DNA of 64,000 bases from JAMZMI01 sp963848175 (GCA_963848175.1 CAWKCO010000011.1:248001-312000), one strand, 5' to 3'. Shown: positions 19,472 to 29,109, counted from the first letter of the stretch. Notes: a model not told the origin generated them from the sequence alone. Numbers and translations: made by a program.

Positions 19472-19803
19472 GCAATTTGAAATTTGGATTGCAGACTTAA
19501 ACCCGCAAATCGGAACTGAGCATGGTAAAACCAGACCTGTTTTAGTCATTCAAACCAATCTTCTCAACAATGTACCACACCCATCTACAATCGTGTGCCC
19601 GATAACCACGAACGTGCAACTGGATTCAGAGATTTTAAGAGTGCATTTGATTAAGGGCACAGCCAATGTCAATCAAGACTGTGATATTATGATCGATCAG
19701 AACTATTGAAAATAAAAGATTGACCCGAAGGATAGGCGTTTTGCCTGATGAACTCATTACATTGGTAAAAGAAAATATGCGCATCGTACTTGATCTTGAG
19801 TAG
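19461..19803 (+). pseudogene. MazF/PemK-family mRNA interferase, frameshifted near the C-terminus
   Basis: From ATG 19461: MPIKQFEIWIADLNPQIGTE, then GKTRPVLVIQTN and STIVCPITTN, the RNA-binding and catalytic core of MazF endoribonucleases. The frame stops at 19709 after CDIMIDQN. In the next frame the expected tail RTIENKRLTRRIGVLPDELI continues to the stop at 19801-19803. The break lies at GATCAGAACT; an ancestral GATCAGATCAGAACT would restore the family sequence DQIRT, so loss of one ATCAG unit (5 nt) by slippage is the simplest explanation. The truncated protein lacks the last strand and helix and is probably inactive. Confidence 0.8.
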
Positions 19804-19891
19804 GATGAGGTGATAGTCAAAACTCACTTAAAAGCAGGACTGAATACTCGTTGCAAGCTTTTTAACATAAAACCTAAATCCTATCTTATAA

Positions 19892-20449
19892 ATGTTTGGG
19901 AAATTAAATGATGTAACTCAATCAGAGTTAGCCGAATTCCTTACCGATTTTCAGGAAATAATGAATAAAAATTCATTATTAAAGAATCACATCTTACACA
20001 AAGAAGATATGGTTTGCAATCATTTGTATTTGGTAGAAAGAGGCATTGCCAGAGCTTATTATTACAAAGAAGGAAAAGATATCACCGCCCATTTTGCAGT
20101 TGAAAACGAGACCATCACCGCCATCGATAGCTTTATTCAGCGTAAAAGGAGTCGATACAATATTGAGTTGTTGGAGGATTCGGAAATTATCTCGATCTCT
20201 CGTGATGACATGAATCAACTCCTCAAATCAAAGCCTCAGTATGAAAAGATTTTCAGATTGTTTCTAGAGCAAATTTACGTAGACCTTGCAGAGCGCTTAG
20301 AAGACTTGCAATTCAACACGGCACGAGAGCGATATGATAAATTAGTAGAAAACTCACCCGATCTTTTGCAACGAGTGAATCTGAAACATATCGCCTCATA
20401 CATAGGCATCACGCAAGAAACCCTAAGTAGAATTAGAGGGAAAGGCTAA
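19892..20449 (+). CDS. Crp/Fnr-family transcriptional regulator
   Basis: 185 residues: cyclic-nucleotide-binding-like beta-barrel (HLYLVERGIARAYYYKEGKDITAHFA), dimer helix, and a short helix-turn-helix end (LKHIASYIGITQETLSRIRGKG). In this Bacteroidota subgroup the effector is unknown and the ligand residues of true CRP are absent. A perfect palindrome lies just after its stop, before the amidase gene, which it may control. Confidence 0.85.
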   Translation: MFGKLNDVTQSELAEFLTDFQEIMNKNSLLKNHILHKEDMVCNHLYLVERGIARAYYYKEGKDITAHFAVENETITAIDSFIQRKRSRYNIELLEDSEIISISRDDMNQLLKSKPQYEKIFRLFLEQIYVDLAERLEDLQFNTARERYDKLVENSPDLLQRVNLKHIASYIGITQETLSRIRGKG

Positions 20450-20456
20450 TTCCGAT

Positions 20457-20472
20457 TTTGACATTTGTCAAA
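20457..20472. promoter_or_regulatory. Palindromic operator-like site TTTGACA-TT-TGTCAAA
   Basis: Perfect 7-bp arms with a 2-bp centre, 8 bp after the Crp-like regulator's stop and about 47 bp before the amidase ATG. A Crp/Fnr dimer site is plausible by position and symmetry. Confidence 0.45.
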
Positions 20473-20518
20473 TAGATTGCGCCAAGCCGTCCATTTCTTT
20501 GTGGCAAACATTCAGAAA

Positions 20519-22000
20519 ATGGATCAGGATATTACCTTATTGTCAGCAAGCAAAATTGCACTCAAAATACGTAACAGAGAACTCAGCGTTACTCAAACCA
20601 TCACCGCTTTTTTAGCGCACATAGAAAAAACCAACCCTTCGATAAACGCCATTAGCCATATCCGCGAGAAAGAAGATTTGCTCAATGAAGCACGTGAAAA
20701 AGATGAATACTTAAAGCAGGGAAACCAACCCGGTCTGCTGTTCGGTGTGCCGATCACCATCAAAGAGAGTTTCTATGTAAAGGGAATGAAGCTAACGAAT
20801 GGTGACCCAATACTTCGCAATTATATCGCTGATGAAGATGCCTTATTGGTAAAAAGGCTCAAAGATGCTGGGGCAATCATCATAGGCATGACCAATATCG
20901 CCTTTTTATCCATCGATTGGCAGAGCACCAATTTTTGGAATGGTCAAACAAACAATCCCTATGATTTGACTCGCACACCCGGTGGTAGCTCAGGAGGGTC
21001 TGCTGCCGCAGTTGCGGCAAGTATATCTCCGCTTTCGTTAGGCGCGGATGCCGGTGGATCGATCAGAGTACCAGCGCACTTTTGTGGCATTTGTGGCTTT
21101 AGACCAACAGAAAATTTTTTATCGAATCGAGGACATTTGAAAGTACCAGGCAGACCTCAAGGCAGGAGACATATTGTTACCCCCGGACCATTCGCCAAAA
21201 ATATCGACGATATTTTATTGATGATGAATGTTTTGGCTAATCACGACCAGCATCCGATCGCTGAAATCCCAAAAGTAAATTTCAATAGCAGTGAATGGGA
21301 TACAAATAAATTAAACATTGCCGTTTCCGAAACCATCAACGACACTGAAGTTGATGAGGAATACATAGAAATATTCAGAAACTTTATTGCCAAAATAAAA
21401 CACACTGAGCATTCATTAACCACAGATCATCCTGTGTACGAAGAGGAAAAAGCCTATGTAGTTAATAATAAAATTCAAGGGTTTGAAAATGGTGTAAACA
21501 TCCCCAAGTTTCCCCTTTCAAAACTGTTCCTATATTTATTCATTCGAATCAAATACAAAGACCATAAATGGGCAAAAGGAATGGCTTTAGGCCAAAATTT
21601 GAGTAATGCACAGTATGCAAAAGCGATTGACTATAAAGATGAATTTTCCGATCAGTACCATTCGTTTTTAACAAAATATGATGTTTGGATAACCCCAGTT
21701 TGTGCTATGGAAGCTTTCAAACATCAAAAGGCTGGCAAATCATTTATCATCAATGGCAAGAAGGTGCCGTACACCAAAGCAATGGCCTCCTTTGTTTTTA
21801 CGACGGCATTTTCAGGTCATCCCATTGTGGTCATTCCTATTGGCCTAAAGAAAAATGGCATGCCCGTAGGTGTGCAAATTCATGCAAAAAAATGGTCGGA
21901 CAAAAAGCTGCTTGAGATCGCCAAGCATTTAGAAAGGTTTACAGACGGTTTTGTTTCCCCTGAATTAAATAAAACCCCAAAAATGGATCATGGAAAATAG
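20519..22000 (+). CDS. Amidase-signature family hydrolase
   Basis: 493 residues from the ATG at 20519 (a TTG 18 codons upstream is unlikely). Catalytic Ser-cisSer-Lys triad: Lys in GVPITIKESF, cis-Ser in GGSSGGSAAAV, nucleophile in GADAGGSIRVPA, then GFRPT. It cleaves an amide bond of unknown substrate; the length suits fatty-acid or aryl amidases rather than GatA, whose GatC/GatB partners are absent here. Confidence 0.87.
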   Translation: MDQDITLLSASKIALKIRNRELSVTQTITAFLAHIEKTNPSINAISHIREKEDLLNEAREKDEYLKQGNQPGLLFGVPITIKESFYVKGMKLTNGDPILRNYIADEDALLVKRLKDAGAIIIGMTNIAFLSIDWQSTNFWNGQTNNPYDLTRTPGGSSGGSAAAVAASISPLSLGADAGGSIRVPAHFCGICGFRPTENFLSNRGHLKVPGRPQGRRHIVTPGPFAKNIDDILLMMNVLANHDQHPIAEIPKVNFNSSEWDTNKLNIAVSETINDTEVDEEYIEIFRNFIAKIKHTEHSLTTDHPVYEEEKAYVVNNKIQGFENGVNIPKFPLSKLFLYLFIRIKYKDHKWAKGMALGQNLSNAQYAKAIDYKDEFSDQYHSFLTKYDVWITPVCAMEAFKHQKAGKSFIINGKKVPYTKAMASFVFTTAFSGHPIVVIPIGLKKNGMPVGVQIHAKKWSDKKLLEIAKHLERFTDGFVSPELNKTPKMDHGK

Positions 22001-22036
22001 TGATTACACTAATTTTGGCACTCATGAAATCGACAT

Positions 22037-22081
22037 TAAAAATTCGGGCTCGATTTTATACCTACCGAGTACGAATTTTTA
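22037..22081 (+). terminator. Long hairpin after the amidase gene
   Basis: Perfect 10-bp stem TAAAAATTCG / CGAATTTTTA with an inner CTCG/CGAG stem, 36 bp after the amidase stop. The T-tract is inside the stem. Probably a terminator or an mRNA 3' stabiliser. Confidence 0.5.
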
Positions 22082-22157
22082 ATCTAAGATTCCATGTGAC
22101 CATTGGAGATAAACGCATACACATGAAATGAGCATAAATATTCGAAGGCGAATTTAT

Positions 22158-22174
22158 ACCGCGCCGCGTAGGCC
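22158..22174. repeat. GC-rich 17-mer shared in inverted orientation with 33712-33728
   Basis: ACCGCGCCGCGTAGGCC lies in AT-rich intergenic DNA and its exact reverse complement recurs at 33712-33728. The surrounding 22082-22250 holds further short inverted repeats and no gene. Confidence 0.7.
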
Positions 22175-22250
22175 AACCGCCAGATGAATATTTGATGCGA
22201 ATTCCATCGCGCCGGCGAACCGGTGACCGTTGAAAATAAAACATATACAC

Positions 22251-22814
22251 ATGAAAAAATTAAACCCAAACCAGATTGTCGGAATAGTGTTCTTTGTTCT
22301 GACCATTCTGTTTGTCATCATTTCCATGACGAATAAACCTTTCTTCGACTGGGTCTTTGATAGGCACCACAACCAATGGAGCTGGTACATAAGACCTCTG
22401 TTTCTGATTCCTTTTTGCTACTTTTCATTCAAACAGAATTTGGCTGGTGTTGCCATAACCACTTTCTGTCTTTTTACAAGCATGTTTTGGTTTCCAAGAC
22501 CTGAAATAGTAGGTAAAAACGTAATCGATTTTCTACAATTCGAAAAAGAGTACTTATATGGAGAATGGAACCTCAGTAAAATATTGATGACCCTCACGAT
22601 ACCTGTTTCTTTTATCGCATTGGCTCTGTCTTTTTGGAAAAGGAGTTTGATGATGGGGCTGGGTGTGGTCGTTTTGATGGCTACAGGCAAAATGGTTTGG
22701 AGTATTCAAAACGCGGGTGAATCCGGAAAATCCATTCTGATTCCAGCCGTTATTGGCCTGATCATTTGTTGTGCACTGATCTACTTTGGTTTTAAAAGAT
22801 TAGAGAAAAAGTGA
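22251..22814 (+). CDS. Integral membrane protein of unknown function
   Basis: 187 residues from ATG 22251 (the TTG at 22230 is less likely). About five hydrophobic helices (IVGIVFFVLTILFVIIS, PLFLIPFCYFSF, VAITTFCLFTSMFWF, ILMTLTIPVSFIALAL, ILIPAVIGLIICCALIYFG). No known motif. Stands alone between two hairpin-rich gaps. Confidence 0.55.
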   Translation: MKKLNPNQIVGIVFFVLTILFVIISMTNKPFFDWVFDRHHNQWSWYIRPLFLIPFCYFSFKQNLAGVAITTFCLFTSMFWFPRPEIVGKNVIDFLQFEKEYLYGEWNLSKILMTLTIPVSFIALALSFWKRSLMMGLGVVVLMATGKMVWSIQNAGESGKSILIPAVIGLIICCALIYFGFKRLEKK

Positions 22815-23032
22815 AACGAAATTAAAGTAAGGAAGAAGAAATCCGACATTTCGTAAATAAACTACGATGTTCCCTTTCAAGTACGCAAAGTTATCTTCAC
22901 TATTTCTGCCCTCGATTCCACCGAACAGATAATAGCCATAATCACTACTTTAGCACATCCTATAGCAACCCATGAATCGGCTAGTGGTATTTTTACATTG
23001 AGGATCAATACTAGATTCAAATAAAGAAAGGA

Positions 23033-24493
23033 GTGAAAAAGGAGGAAAACGAAACGGCTAGCTGGACAATGTGCGAAGAATGCCAAGGGCGTGGCACTAA
23101 AAGGCGGAGAATCCGCAAGAAAGTGCGACTGAGCTACACCAGGGCATTGCAGCAATATGAGGAAAACAAGAGTGAGGACAAGACTCCACCCGCTCGCCCG
23201 GAAGGTACGCTCTACCCTTGCGAAAAATGTGCAGGATCTGGGTTGATTCCTGCTACCAGCCCTCCCACTGCCGATAAAGAAAACTATCCACATGTGGCCA
23301 TCATTGGTGGCGGTATCGGAGGTGTGGCACTGGCGGTGGCTTGTCTGCACCGTCGCATTCCTTTTACTATTTATGAGCGAGATAGCGACTTTGAAGCTCG
23401 CTCTCAGGGCTATGGCCTCACACTACAGCAAGCAAGCAAAGCAATGACAGGGTTTGGTCTCTTCTCACTGGAAGCAGGCGTGATTTCCACGAGACATTTG
23501 GTGCATACCACAGAGGGGAAAGTGATTGGCGAATGGGGTGTAAGAAAATGGATGCAGTCAGATGCCAACCTCCAACCAAAACGGAGCAATGTGCACATTG
23601 CCAGACAGTCTTTGCGCTTGGCGCTACTCAACCAACTGGGCGGACAGAATACCGTGCAGTGGGGGCATCAGCTCGTAGACTTTCAAGTGTGCGGGGATAA
23701 CAGCGTGGAACTCAACTTTCAAGTTGGCCGAAAAATCAAACGTGCTAAAGCAGACCTGGTGGTTGGAGCGGATGGCATTCGCAGTTCGGTGCGCAGGTTA
23801 CTTATAGGCGAGGATAGAGCTCCTTTGCGTTACCTCGGTTGCATCGTGATATTGGGCATATGCCCTTTGGCATATCTAGATGGCCTAGAGAGCTATCTGC
23901 TGGACAAAGCCACAGTATTTCAAACGGCCAATGGCCATGAGCGCATTTATATGATGCCCTTTACTTCCGACTCGATCATGTGGCAGCTGAGCTTTCCTAT
24001 GTCAGAAAGAGAGGCACAGGCGCTAAGTGCCCAAGGAGCTCAGGCACTGAAGCAAGAAGCGTGTCTCAGAACGCCGTGGCACGCTCCTATTCCCGAGATA
24101 TTGGCGGCCACTCGAGAATCTCAGGTTTCTGGATATCCCGTATATGACCGGGCATTGCTAGAGCCAGAATGGCTGGAAAAAGTCGGGTCAGTCACGCTGA
24201 TTGGCGATGCTGCGCATCCTATGAGTCCATTCAAAGGACAGGGAGCAAACCAAGCCCTGCTAGATGCACTGGCGCTGGCGCGGGGCATCACCCGTGGGTG
24301 CGGCTCCAAGTCTGGATGGAGAGAAGCCGGAGTAAGAAAAAATGTGCTTACGGAGTTTGAAGCAGAAATGCTCACACGCAGTGCTTCCAAAGTAGAAGAC
24401 TCGGCAGCAGCCGCCGAGTTCCTGCATTCCGAAATCGTCTTGCATGAAGCCGATGAGCCTAGGGGACGGCCCCTAAAGCGAAAGGATGCATAG
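23033..24493 (+). CDS. FAD-dependent monooxygenase with N-terminal DnaJ-type zinc motif
   Basis: 486 residues starting at GTG 23033 behind AAAGGAG. Residues 12-75 hold CEECQGRG and CEKCAGSG (two CxxCxGxG motifs, the zinc-binding pattern of DnaJ), separated by a basic stretch. Then comes a class A flavin monooxygenase: VAIIGGGIGGVALAVAC (Rossmann), DLVVGADGIRSSVR (DG motif) and LIGDAAHPMSPFKGQGANQAL (GD motif). It would hydroxylate an aromatic or similar substrate using NAD(P)H and O2. The zinc part may serve assembly or RNA/protein binding. The same fusion is, from memory, found in some Bacteroidota and Proteobacteria. Confidence 0.82.
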   Translation: MKKEENETASWTMCEECQGRGTKRRRIRKKVRLSYTRALQQYEENKSEDKTPPARPEGTLYPCEKCAGSGLIPATSPPTADKENYPHVAIIGGGIGGVALAVACLHRRIPFTIYERDSDFEARSQGYGLTLQQASKAMTGFGLFSLEAGVISTRHLVHTTEGKVIGEWGVRKWMQSDANLQPKRSNVHIARQSLRLALLNQLGGQNTVQWGHQLVDFQVCGDNSVELNFQVGRKIKRAKADLVVGADGIRSSVRRLLIGEDRAPLRYLGCIVILGICPLAYLDGLESYLLDKATVFQTANGHERIYMMPFTSDSIMWQLSFPMSEREAQALSAQGAQALKQEACLRTPWHAPIPEILAATRESQVSGYPVYDRALLEPEWLEKVGSVTLIGDAAHPMSPFKGQGANQALLDALALARGITRGCGSKSGWREAGVRKNVLTEFEAEMLTRSASKVEDSAAAAEFLHSEIVLHEADEPRGRPLKRKDA

Positions 24494-24542
24494 CCAGTTA
24501 AAAAGCAAATAAGAATCAAACTAATAGCTCACATAACAATCA

Positions 24543-24782
24543 ATGGACAAAGAAACTATCTCCCCTGAAAATCAACCCAATAATCCACTACACGGTGTGA
24601 AATTGGCTACCATCGTAGAAACGCTCGTGGATCAATATGGCTGGGAAAACCTAGCCGAAAGGATCAATATCAATTGCTTTAAAAGTGATCCTTCCGTAAA
24701 ATCCAGTCTTAAATTTTTGAGAAAAACGCCTTGGGCTAGAGAAAAAGTAGAGCGACTTTATCTTAAGTCGATCAAGAAGTAG
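24543..24782 (+). CDS. VF530-family DNA-binding protein
   Basis: 79 residues matching the small VF530 (DUF2132) fold: NNPLHGVKLATIVETLVD, YGWENLAERININCF, FLRKTPWAREKVERLYL. The family is a three-helix protein reported to bind double-stranded DNA; its role is unknown. It follows the monooxygenase by 49 bp and may be cotranscribed. Confidence 0.85.
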   Translation: MDKETISPENQPNNPLHGVKLATIVETLVDQYGWENLAERININCFKSDPSVKSSLKFLRKTPWAREKVERLYLKSIKK

Positions 24783-24915
24783 CTAATGTCCAACTCAACT
24801 ACATAATCAAAATAAAGACCCATCACTCAGGTCTATTCTACTATTCAAGGCCATTAGACGTTTTTTCATAGCTTTGCCGCAATTAGTTCTAAAACCAAAT
24901 CACCGCAACCAACCA

Positions 24916-25452
24916 ATGCACAAGCACTCTTTTCTTACCCTGACGATACTTTTTCTTGCCCTTTCCAATATCAATGCGCAGGAAGTGAACAAAAAGAAGC
25001 CGCTTTGGGCTATCCCTATCGACTTCAGTTGGGGCGGCACTCATGGCATCATCCTTTCCACAGGCATCAGTGCGGGTTTTCAAATCAGCAAGCGTGTGTT
25101 AATTGGCCCAGAAGTAGGTTTATCTTTTAATGGAACAGCTTATCAAAATGTAAATTTTGGCATTTTTACACGCCTTTATTTTACTGAAGAATCAAATTCG
25201 TTTTTCACTGAGTTGAAATATCTACATGGTATTAGCAGACGCAATATTATTGTGAATGGACGACCGATAGAACAAACTGATTATGATAACTTATCTCGCA
25301 CCTACCTAGGATGCGGTTTCAAATACGACAACAAAAAAGACAAACGAAGAGAGATTTTGCTCGGTATAGAAAACGACAACAAATCCACGCTCATAACCAT
25401 CGCAGAATACAAAATAGGCTTTAGGTGGTATTTGCAAGGAAAGTCGGAATGA
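24916..25452 (+). CDS. Secreted or outer-membrane beta-barrel-like protein of unknown function
   Basis: 178 residues from ATG 24916; signal peptide MHKHSFLTLTILFLALSNINAQ. The mature part has alternating beta strands (GISAGFQISKRVLIGPEVGLSF, AEYKIGFRWYLQG) with an aromatic near the C-terminus, as in small eight-stranded barrels. No enzymatic motif. Confidence 0.5.
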   Translation: MHKHSFLTLTILFLALSNINAQEVNKKKPLWAIPIDFSWGGTHGIILSTGISAGFQISKRVLIGPEVGLSFNGTAYQNVNFGIFTRLYFTEESNSFFTELKYLHGISRRNIIVNGRPIEQTDYDNLSRTYLGCGFKYDNKKDKRREILLGIENDNKSTLITIAEYKIGFRWYLQGKSE

Positions 25453-25467
25453 ATGGATCAGCACAAG

Positions 25468-25540
25468 CCTCCTCCCTTTCCGCACAGCTGCTTGAAATTA
25501 TTTGATTGTTTTGAGCCGATTAATAGAATCAATCGGCTCA
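25468..25540 (+). repeat. Accessory-island promoter-like repeat, copy R1 (most divergent)
   Basis: Aligns with R2-R5 over CCTCCCTTTCC, GCTTGAAATTATTTGA, TTTTGAG and CGATTAAT. It lies directly upstream of the Fic gene. Confidence 0.6.
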
Positions 25541-25565
25541 ATTAAAGATGATATTTGAGCCGATT
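25511..25565. promoter_or_regulatory. Operator array of the fic gene
   Basis: TTGAGCCGATT and its inverse AATCGGCTCAA form perfect 11-bp arms around 9 bp (25511-25541); a third direct copy TTGAGCCGATT lies at 25555-25565, ending 18 bp before the fic ATG. Likely bound by the Fic protein's own C-terminal winged helix. Confidence 0.65.
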
Positions 25566-25583
25566 AAATCGTATATTTGGCTC

Positions 25584-26688
25584 ATGAAGTATGCTTGGCA
25601 GCTAGATCATTGGCCGAATTTTACCTATTCATTAAAAGAAAGCAGTACACTGCTGCTCGAAATACGGTGAAAAAACCGGCTACCTACAAGGGCTTTTAAA
25701 GGGCCTGAATGAAGAACTACGCCTTGAAACCATTATTACTTTCCTAGTACAAGAAAGTCTAAAAACTTCCGAAATTGAAGGGGAGTACCTCAGTCGGGCG
25801 GACTTATACTCGTCCATCAAAAAAAATCTTGGCCTTAAACCTTCTAAACATAAGGTAACGGATAAAAGGGTCAAGGGAATAGCCGAGTTGGTGCATATTC
25901 TGCAAAAAACGTATGATGAGCCTTTAAGCGTTGATATGCTTTTTGGGTGGCATAGTACGCTAATGCAGGATGCTACAAATATCAATACAGGAAAATGGCG
26001 TACACATAATGAACCGATGCAAGTCATCTCTGGGAGCATTGGAAAGGAGAAAGTGCATTATGAAGCACCGCCCTCTAAAGATGTACCAAAGGAAATGAAG
26101 CGGTTTGTCCAGTGGTTTAACAGCACAGCAAAAGCTGGTAAGTCTCCAATAGAAAATCCGGTGGTGCGTTCTGCCATTGCTCACTTGTATTTTGAAACCA
26201 TACATCCATTTGAAGATGGCAATGGACGCATTGGCCGATTCCTTTCCGAAAAAGCTTTGTCTCAAGGCCATGGGGCGCCTGTTGTGATCAGCTTATCTGG
26301 TGTAATTGAGAAAAATAAGAAAAATTATTATGAAGCATTAAAAAAAGCACAGCGTACTTTAGACTGGAGTTCCTGGGTGAACTATTTCTCCACGGTAGTG
26401 CTTGCCGCTCAGCATGATGCAGAAAAGCAGGTTGAATTTACATTAGGTAAAGCCCGTTTTTTTGAATTGCACAGCGTCCATTTGAACAAACGGCAAGTGA
26501 AAGCATTGAATAAAATGTTTGATGCAGGACACGAAGGGTTTGAAGGCGGTATGAATGCAAAAAAATATATAGCGATCACCCGTGCTTCAAAGGCCACTGC
26601 CACACGCGATCTGCAGCATTTATTTGAGTTGGGCGCACTAAGCCGCGTAGGGGCAGGTAGAAGTGTTCATTATCAAATTCAATTATAA
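25584..26688 (+). CDS. Fic-family AMP-transferase-type protein, frameshifted after about 26 codons
   Basis: The ATG at 25584 opens MKYAWQLDHWPNFTYSLKES and meets a stop at 25668. The next frame continues GEKTGYLQGLLKGLNEELR without a start. One extra A in GAAATACGG explains it. Then the DUF4172-like helical domain (ESLKTSEIEGEYLS), the Fic core HPFEDGNGRIGRF (HxFxxGNGRxxR, complete) and a C-terminal winged helix (ITRASKATATRDLQHLFELGAL). The inhibitory-helix type motif TSEIEGE precedes the core. It would AMPylate or otherwise modify a target protein. Intact length would be about 367 residues. Confidence 0.85.
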
Positions 26689-27175
26689 GATTCACTCTAC
26701 TAAAAATAAATAGTTGGTGATCGATCCAATCAACCCCTTCATTCCCGTAGGGAATGCTATGCAGTCATAGCAGAGAGGCTAAATGAAGCAAAAATTGGTC
26801 GATCTATTCTTCCACAACAGACTCTGAAACCTTTTCCCATTCTCCCCTTAGAAGTGGATAGGATTCCCTCAGCCGGGAATGACTGGTTAGCGGAAACTGA
26901 ACTTATCATCAAGATCGCGCACAAAATCTAAACCCAAATTATCCCTACAACAACCGAATGTCACCCCAGAATGGGGTCTTAATCGCTATCCAGAGGAAGA
27001 TCTCAATCTAGATGGCGGATAAGAAGATTCCCTGCTGGTGGCACGCATAGTGGCGGACGGCCTTTAGTCAATGACAAACGAAACATACCAAGCTCGGCTG
27101 ACTGACAAACAGTCAATGACCAGTTAACGAGTCAATGAGCATCTTCTAAAGAAAGCCAGTTAAAAAAACATCTCA
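26689..27175. other. Intergenic stretch without a recognisable gene
   Basis: No convincing ORF. Contains small inverted repeats such as ACCCCAGAATGGGGT and a stretch rich in stop codons in all frames; may be decayed DNA between island genes. Confidence 0.5.
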
Positions 27176-27266
27176 CCTCCTCACTTTCCCCACCACTCTT
27201 TGAAACTATTTCACTATTTTGAGAGCGATTAATCGCCGCTGGTTGTTTCGTGTGAGCTAAAGATTG
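27176..27266 (+). repeat. Accessory-island promoter-like repeat, copy R2
   Basis: CTTTCCCCACC, CTCTTTGAAACTATTT and ACTATTTTGAG, then AGCGATTAATCGCCGCT. The later part (GTTTCGTGTGAGC) matches R4/R5 after a deletion of about 25 bp. 346 bp before the DUF6326 gene. Confidence 0.85.
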
Positions 27267-27358
27267 AAAATTAATCTTTTAAGTGATAAATCTGCAACTA
27301 TTCAGAGTCCTAAAAGTTGCATTTAAGCCCTGATGGCTCGGGGCAAAATATGAATAGC

Positions 27359-27376
27359 CACGGGTTTTAACCCGTG
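27359..27376. repeat. REP-like palindrome CACGGGTT-TT-AACCCGTG
   Basis: Perfect 8-bp arms, GC-rich in AT-rich DNA between R2 and the DUF6326 gene. The whole interval 27267-27611 has no convincing gene. Confidence 0.55.
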
Positions 27377-27611
27377 TTATTGAGTAAGGAGATGCTGGTT
27401 TTGGCGTTATTTTTGTTTTTTCGCAAAAATCATGACAAAACGCTGATTGCATTAAGGTTTAAGCTGAATAGTTACATAAATCCAAGCAAGCGCTATTGTG
27501 TTTACCAAAACATCCCCTACTACAATCTGTCGTACGAAAACCGTAGAGCATGCAACCTATTCTCAAATTCTAGCATCTAACTTAAAATGAGCATTAACTT
27601 CGAAAAGTAAA

Positions 27612-28028
27612 ATGTTAGAAAATTCAAAAATCAATATCAAAATCAAACTTGCTTCCTTATGGGCATCTGCAACTTTCTGTTACTTGTATGGTGATTATTT
27701 CGAGCTATATACACCTGATAAAGTAAACAGTCTAATTTCAGGAGATAATGTCATGGATAGTCCCACCACATTGTTAATTGCATCTATAGTTTTGGCGATT
27801 CCATCGGTGATGGTGGCAGCTTCAATTTTCCTTGAATCAAAATTAAACCGAATTCTTAACATGCTATTCGGAACAATATTCACCTTAATGATGGTGCTCA
27901 TAGGTATCATTTCAACTAATGAATGGTACTTGTTTTACGTTTTTTTAGCATTTCTAGAAAGTATTATAACTGCTTTAATTGTTTGGCTCGCTTGGAAATG
28001 GCCTAAGGAAATAGCAGAATTAAATTAA
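27612..28028 (+). CDS. DUF6326-like four-helix membrane protein
   Basis: 138 residues; starts NIKIKLASLWASATFCYLYGDYFELYTP and has four hydrophobic helices, ending IVWLAWKWPKE. The first segment and the terminal WKWPK fit my memory of the DUF6326 family, common in Bacteroidota. Function unknown. It is 47 bp upstream of the RhuM gene and probably cotranscribed. Confidence 0.6.
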   Translation: MLENSKINIKIKLASLWASATFCYLYGDYFELYTPDKVNSLISGDNVMDSPTTLLIASIVLAIPSVMVAASIFLESKLNRILNMLFGTIFTLMMVLIGIISTNEWYLFYVFLAFLESIITALIVWLAWKWPKEIAELN

Positions 28029-28075
28029 GTACTTAGGCCAGTTGCTAGACACAATATAAAATCATCATTCAAACA

Positions 28076-29107
28076 ATGGAAGATAAAAACGACGATTTAC
28101 AGGCTATAAACAACTTTGTGATTTTCAAAACTGAAAGTGGCAAAGTGAACATAGACGTTTTTTATCAAGACAAAACGCTTTGGCTTACGCAAAAAACCAT
28201 AGCTGAACTTTTTGAAAAAGGCCGTTCTACCATAACCGAGCACCTCAAAAAAATATTTGAAGATGCCGAATTGGATGAAAAAGTGGTATGTCGGGAATTC
28301 CGACACACCACTCAACACGGTGCTATTGAAGGAAAGACCCAAAATAAAGAGGCAAAATACTATAACCTAAGGGCCATAACGGCGGTAGGCTACAGAGTAA
28401 ATTCACAAAGAGCCATTGAATTCAGGAAATGGGCCACTGAGATTTTGCACGAATACATCATCAAAGGTTTTGCTATGGATGATGAGCGATTGAAACACAT
28501 CAAACATTTTGGAGAAGATTACTTTGAAGAAATGTTGGAGCGGATTCGAGAGATTCGATTAAGTGAAAGACGTTTATATCAAAAAATCACCGACATATAT
28601 GCACTATCGGCTGATTATGACAACAAATCAGAAATCACGCAACATTTTTTTGCCACTGTTCAAAACAAACTGCATTGGGCAATAACAGGGAAAACGGCTG
28701 CTGAGATTATTTATACAGAAGCGGATGCTACCAAAATTTATATGGGCTTAAAAACTTGGAAACAAGCCCCTGATGGTAAGATTCTAAAAAGTGATGTAAC
28801 GATCGCTAAAAACTATTTGAACGATGAGCATTTAAAAGCTTTAGAAAGGATAGTCACTTCCTATTTAGACTTGGCAGAAAACAGAGCAAGAAATAGGCGA
28901 GTAATGAATATGAAAGATTGGGATAGCTTTTTAGTGCAATTTTTGGAATTGGCAGACTATCCTATATTAAAAGACAAGGGCAAAATATCAATGCTGGAAG
29001 CAAAGCTGAAAGCCGAAAGTGAGTATGATAAATTCCGCGTGGTTCAAGACCAAAATTATATTTCCGATTTTGATAAGGAGATGACAAAATTAATAGAAAA
29101 GAAATAG
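28076..29107 (+). CDS. RhuM-family virulence-type protein
   Basis: 343 residues. Hallmarks: VFYQDKTLWLTQKTIAELFEKGRSTITEHLKKIFE (HTH-like), VCREFRHTTQHGAIEGKTQ, YYNLRAITAVGYRVNSQRAIEFRKWATEIL, and the later ADYDNKSEITQHFFATVQNKLHWAITG. First named in Salmonella pathogenicity island 3; frequent in mobile and defence islands. Biochemical activity is unknown. Intact, unlike the neighbouring fic. Confidence 0.88.
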   Translation: MEDKNDDLQAINNFVIFKTESGKVNIDVFYQDKTLWLTQKTIAELFEKGRSTITEHLKKIFEDAELDEKVVCREFRHTTQHGAIEGKTQNKEAKYYNLRAITAVGYRVNSQRAIEFRKWATEILHEYIIKGFAMDDERLKHIKHFGEDYFEEMLERIREIRLSERRLYQKITDIYALSADYDNKSEITQHFFATVQNKLHWAITGKTAAEIIYTEADATKIYMGLKTWKQAPDGKILKSDVTIAKNYLNDEHLKALERIVTSYLDLAENRARNRRVMNMKDWDSFLVQFLELADYPILKDKGKISMLEAKLKAESEYDKFRVVQDQNYISDFDKEMTKLIEKK

Positions 29108-29109
29108 CC

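Noticed and set aside
22877..23350. Minus-strand 157-codon ORF over the monooxygenase start
   Set aside because: Low-complexity antisense frame; the plus strand encodes conserved zinc and FAD motifs.
27374..27580. 68-codon ORF starting with TTG inside a REP-like palindrome
   Set aside because: No coding character, no family, poor start; probably chance.
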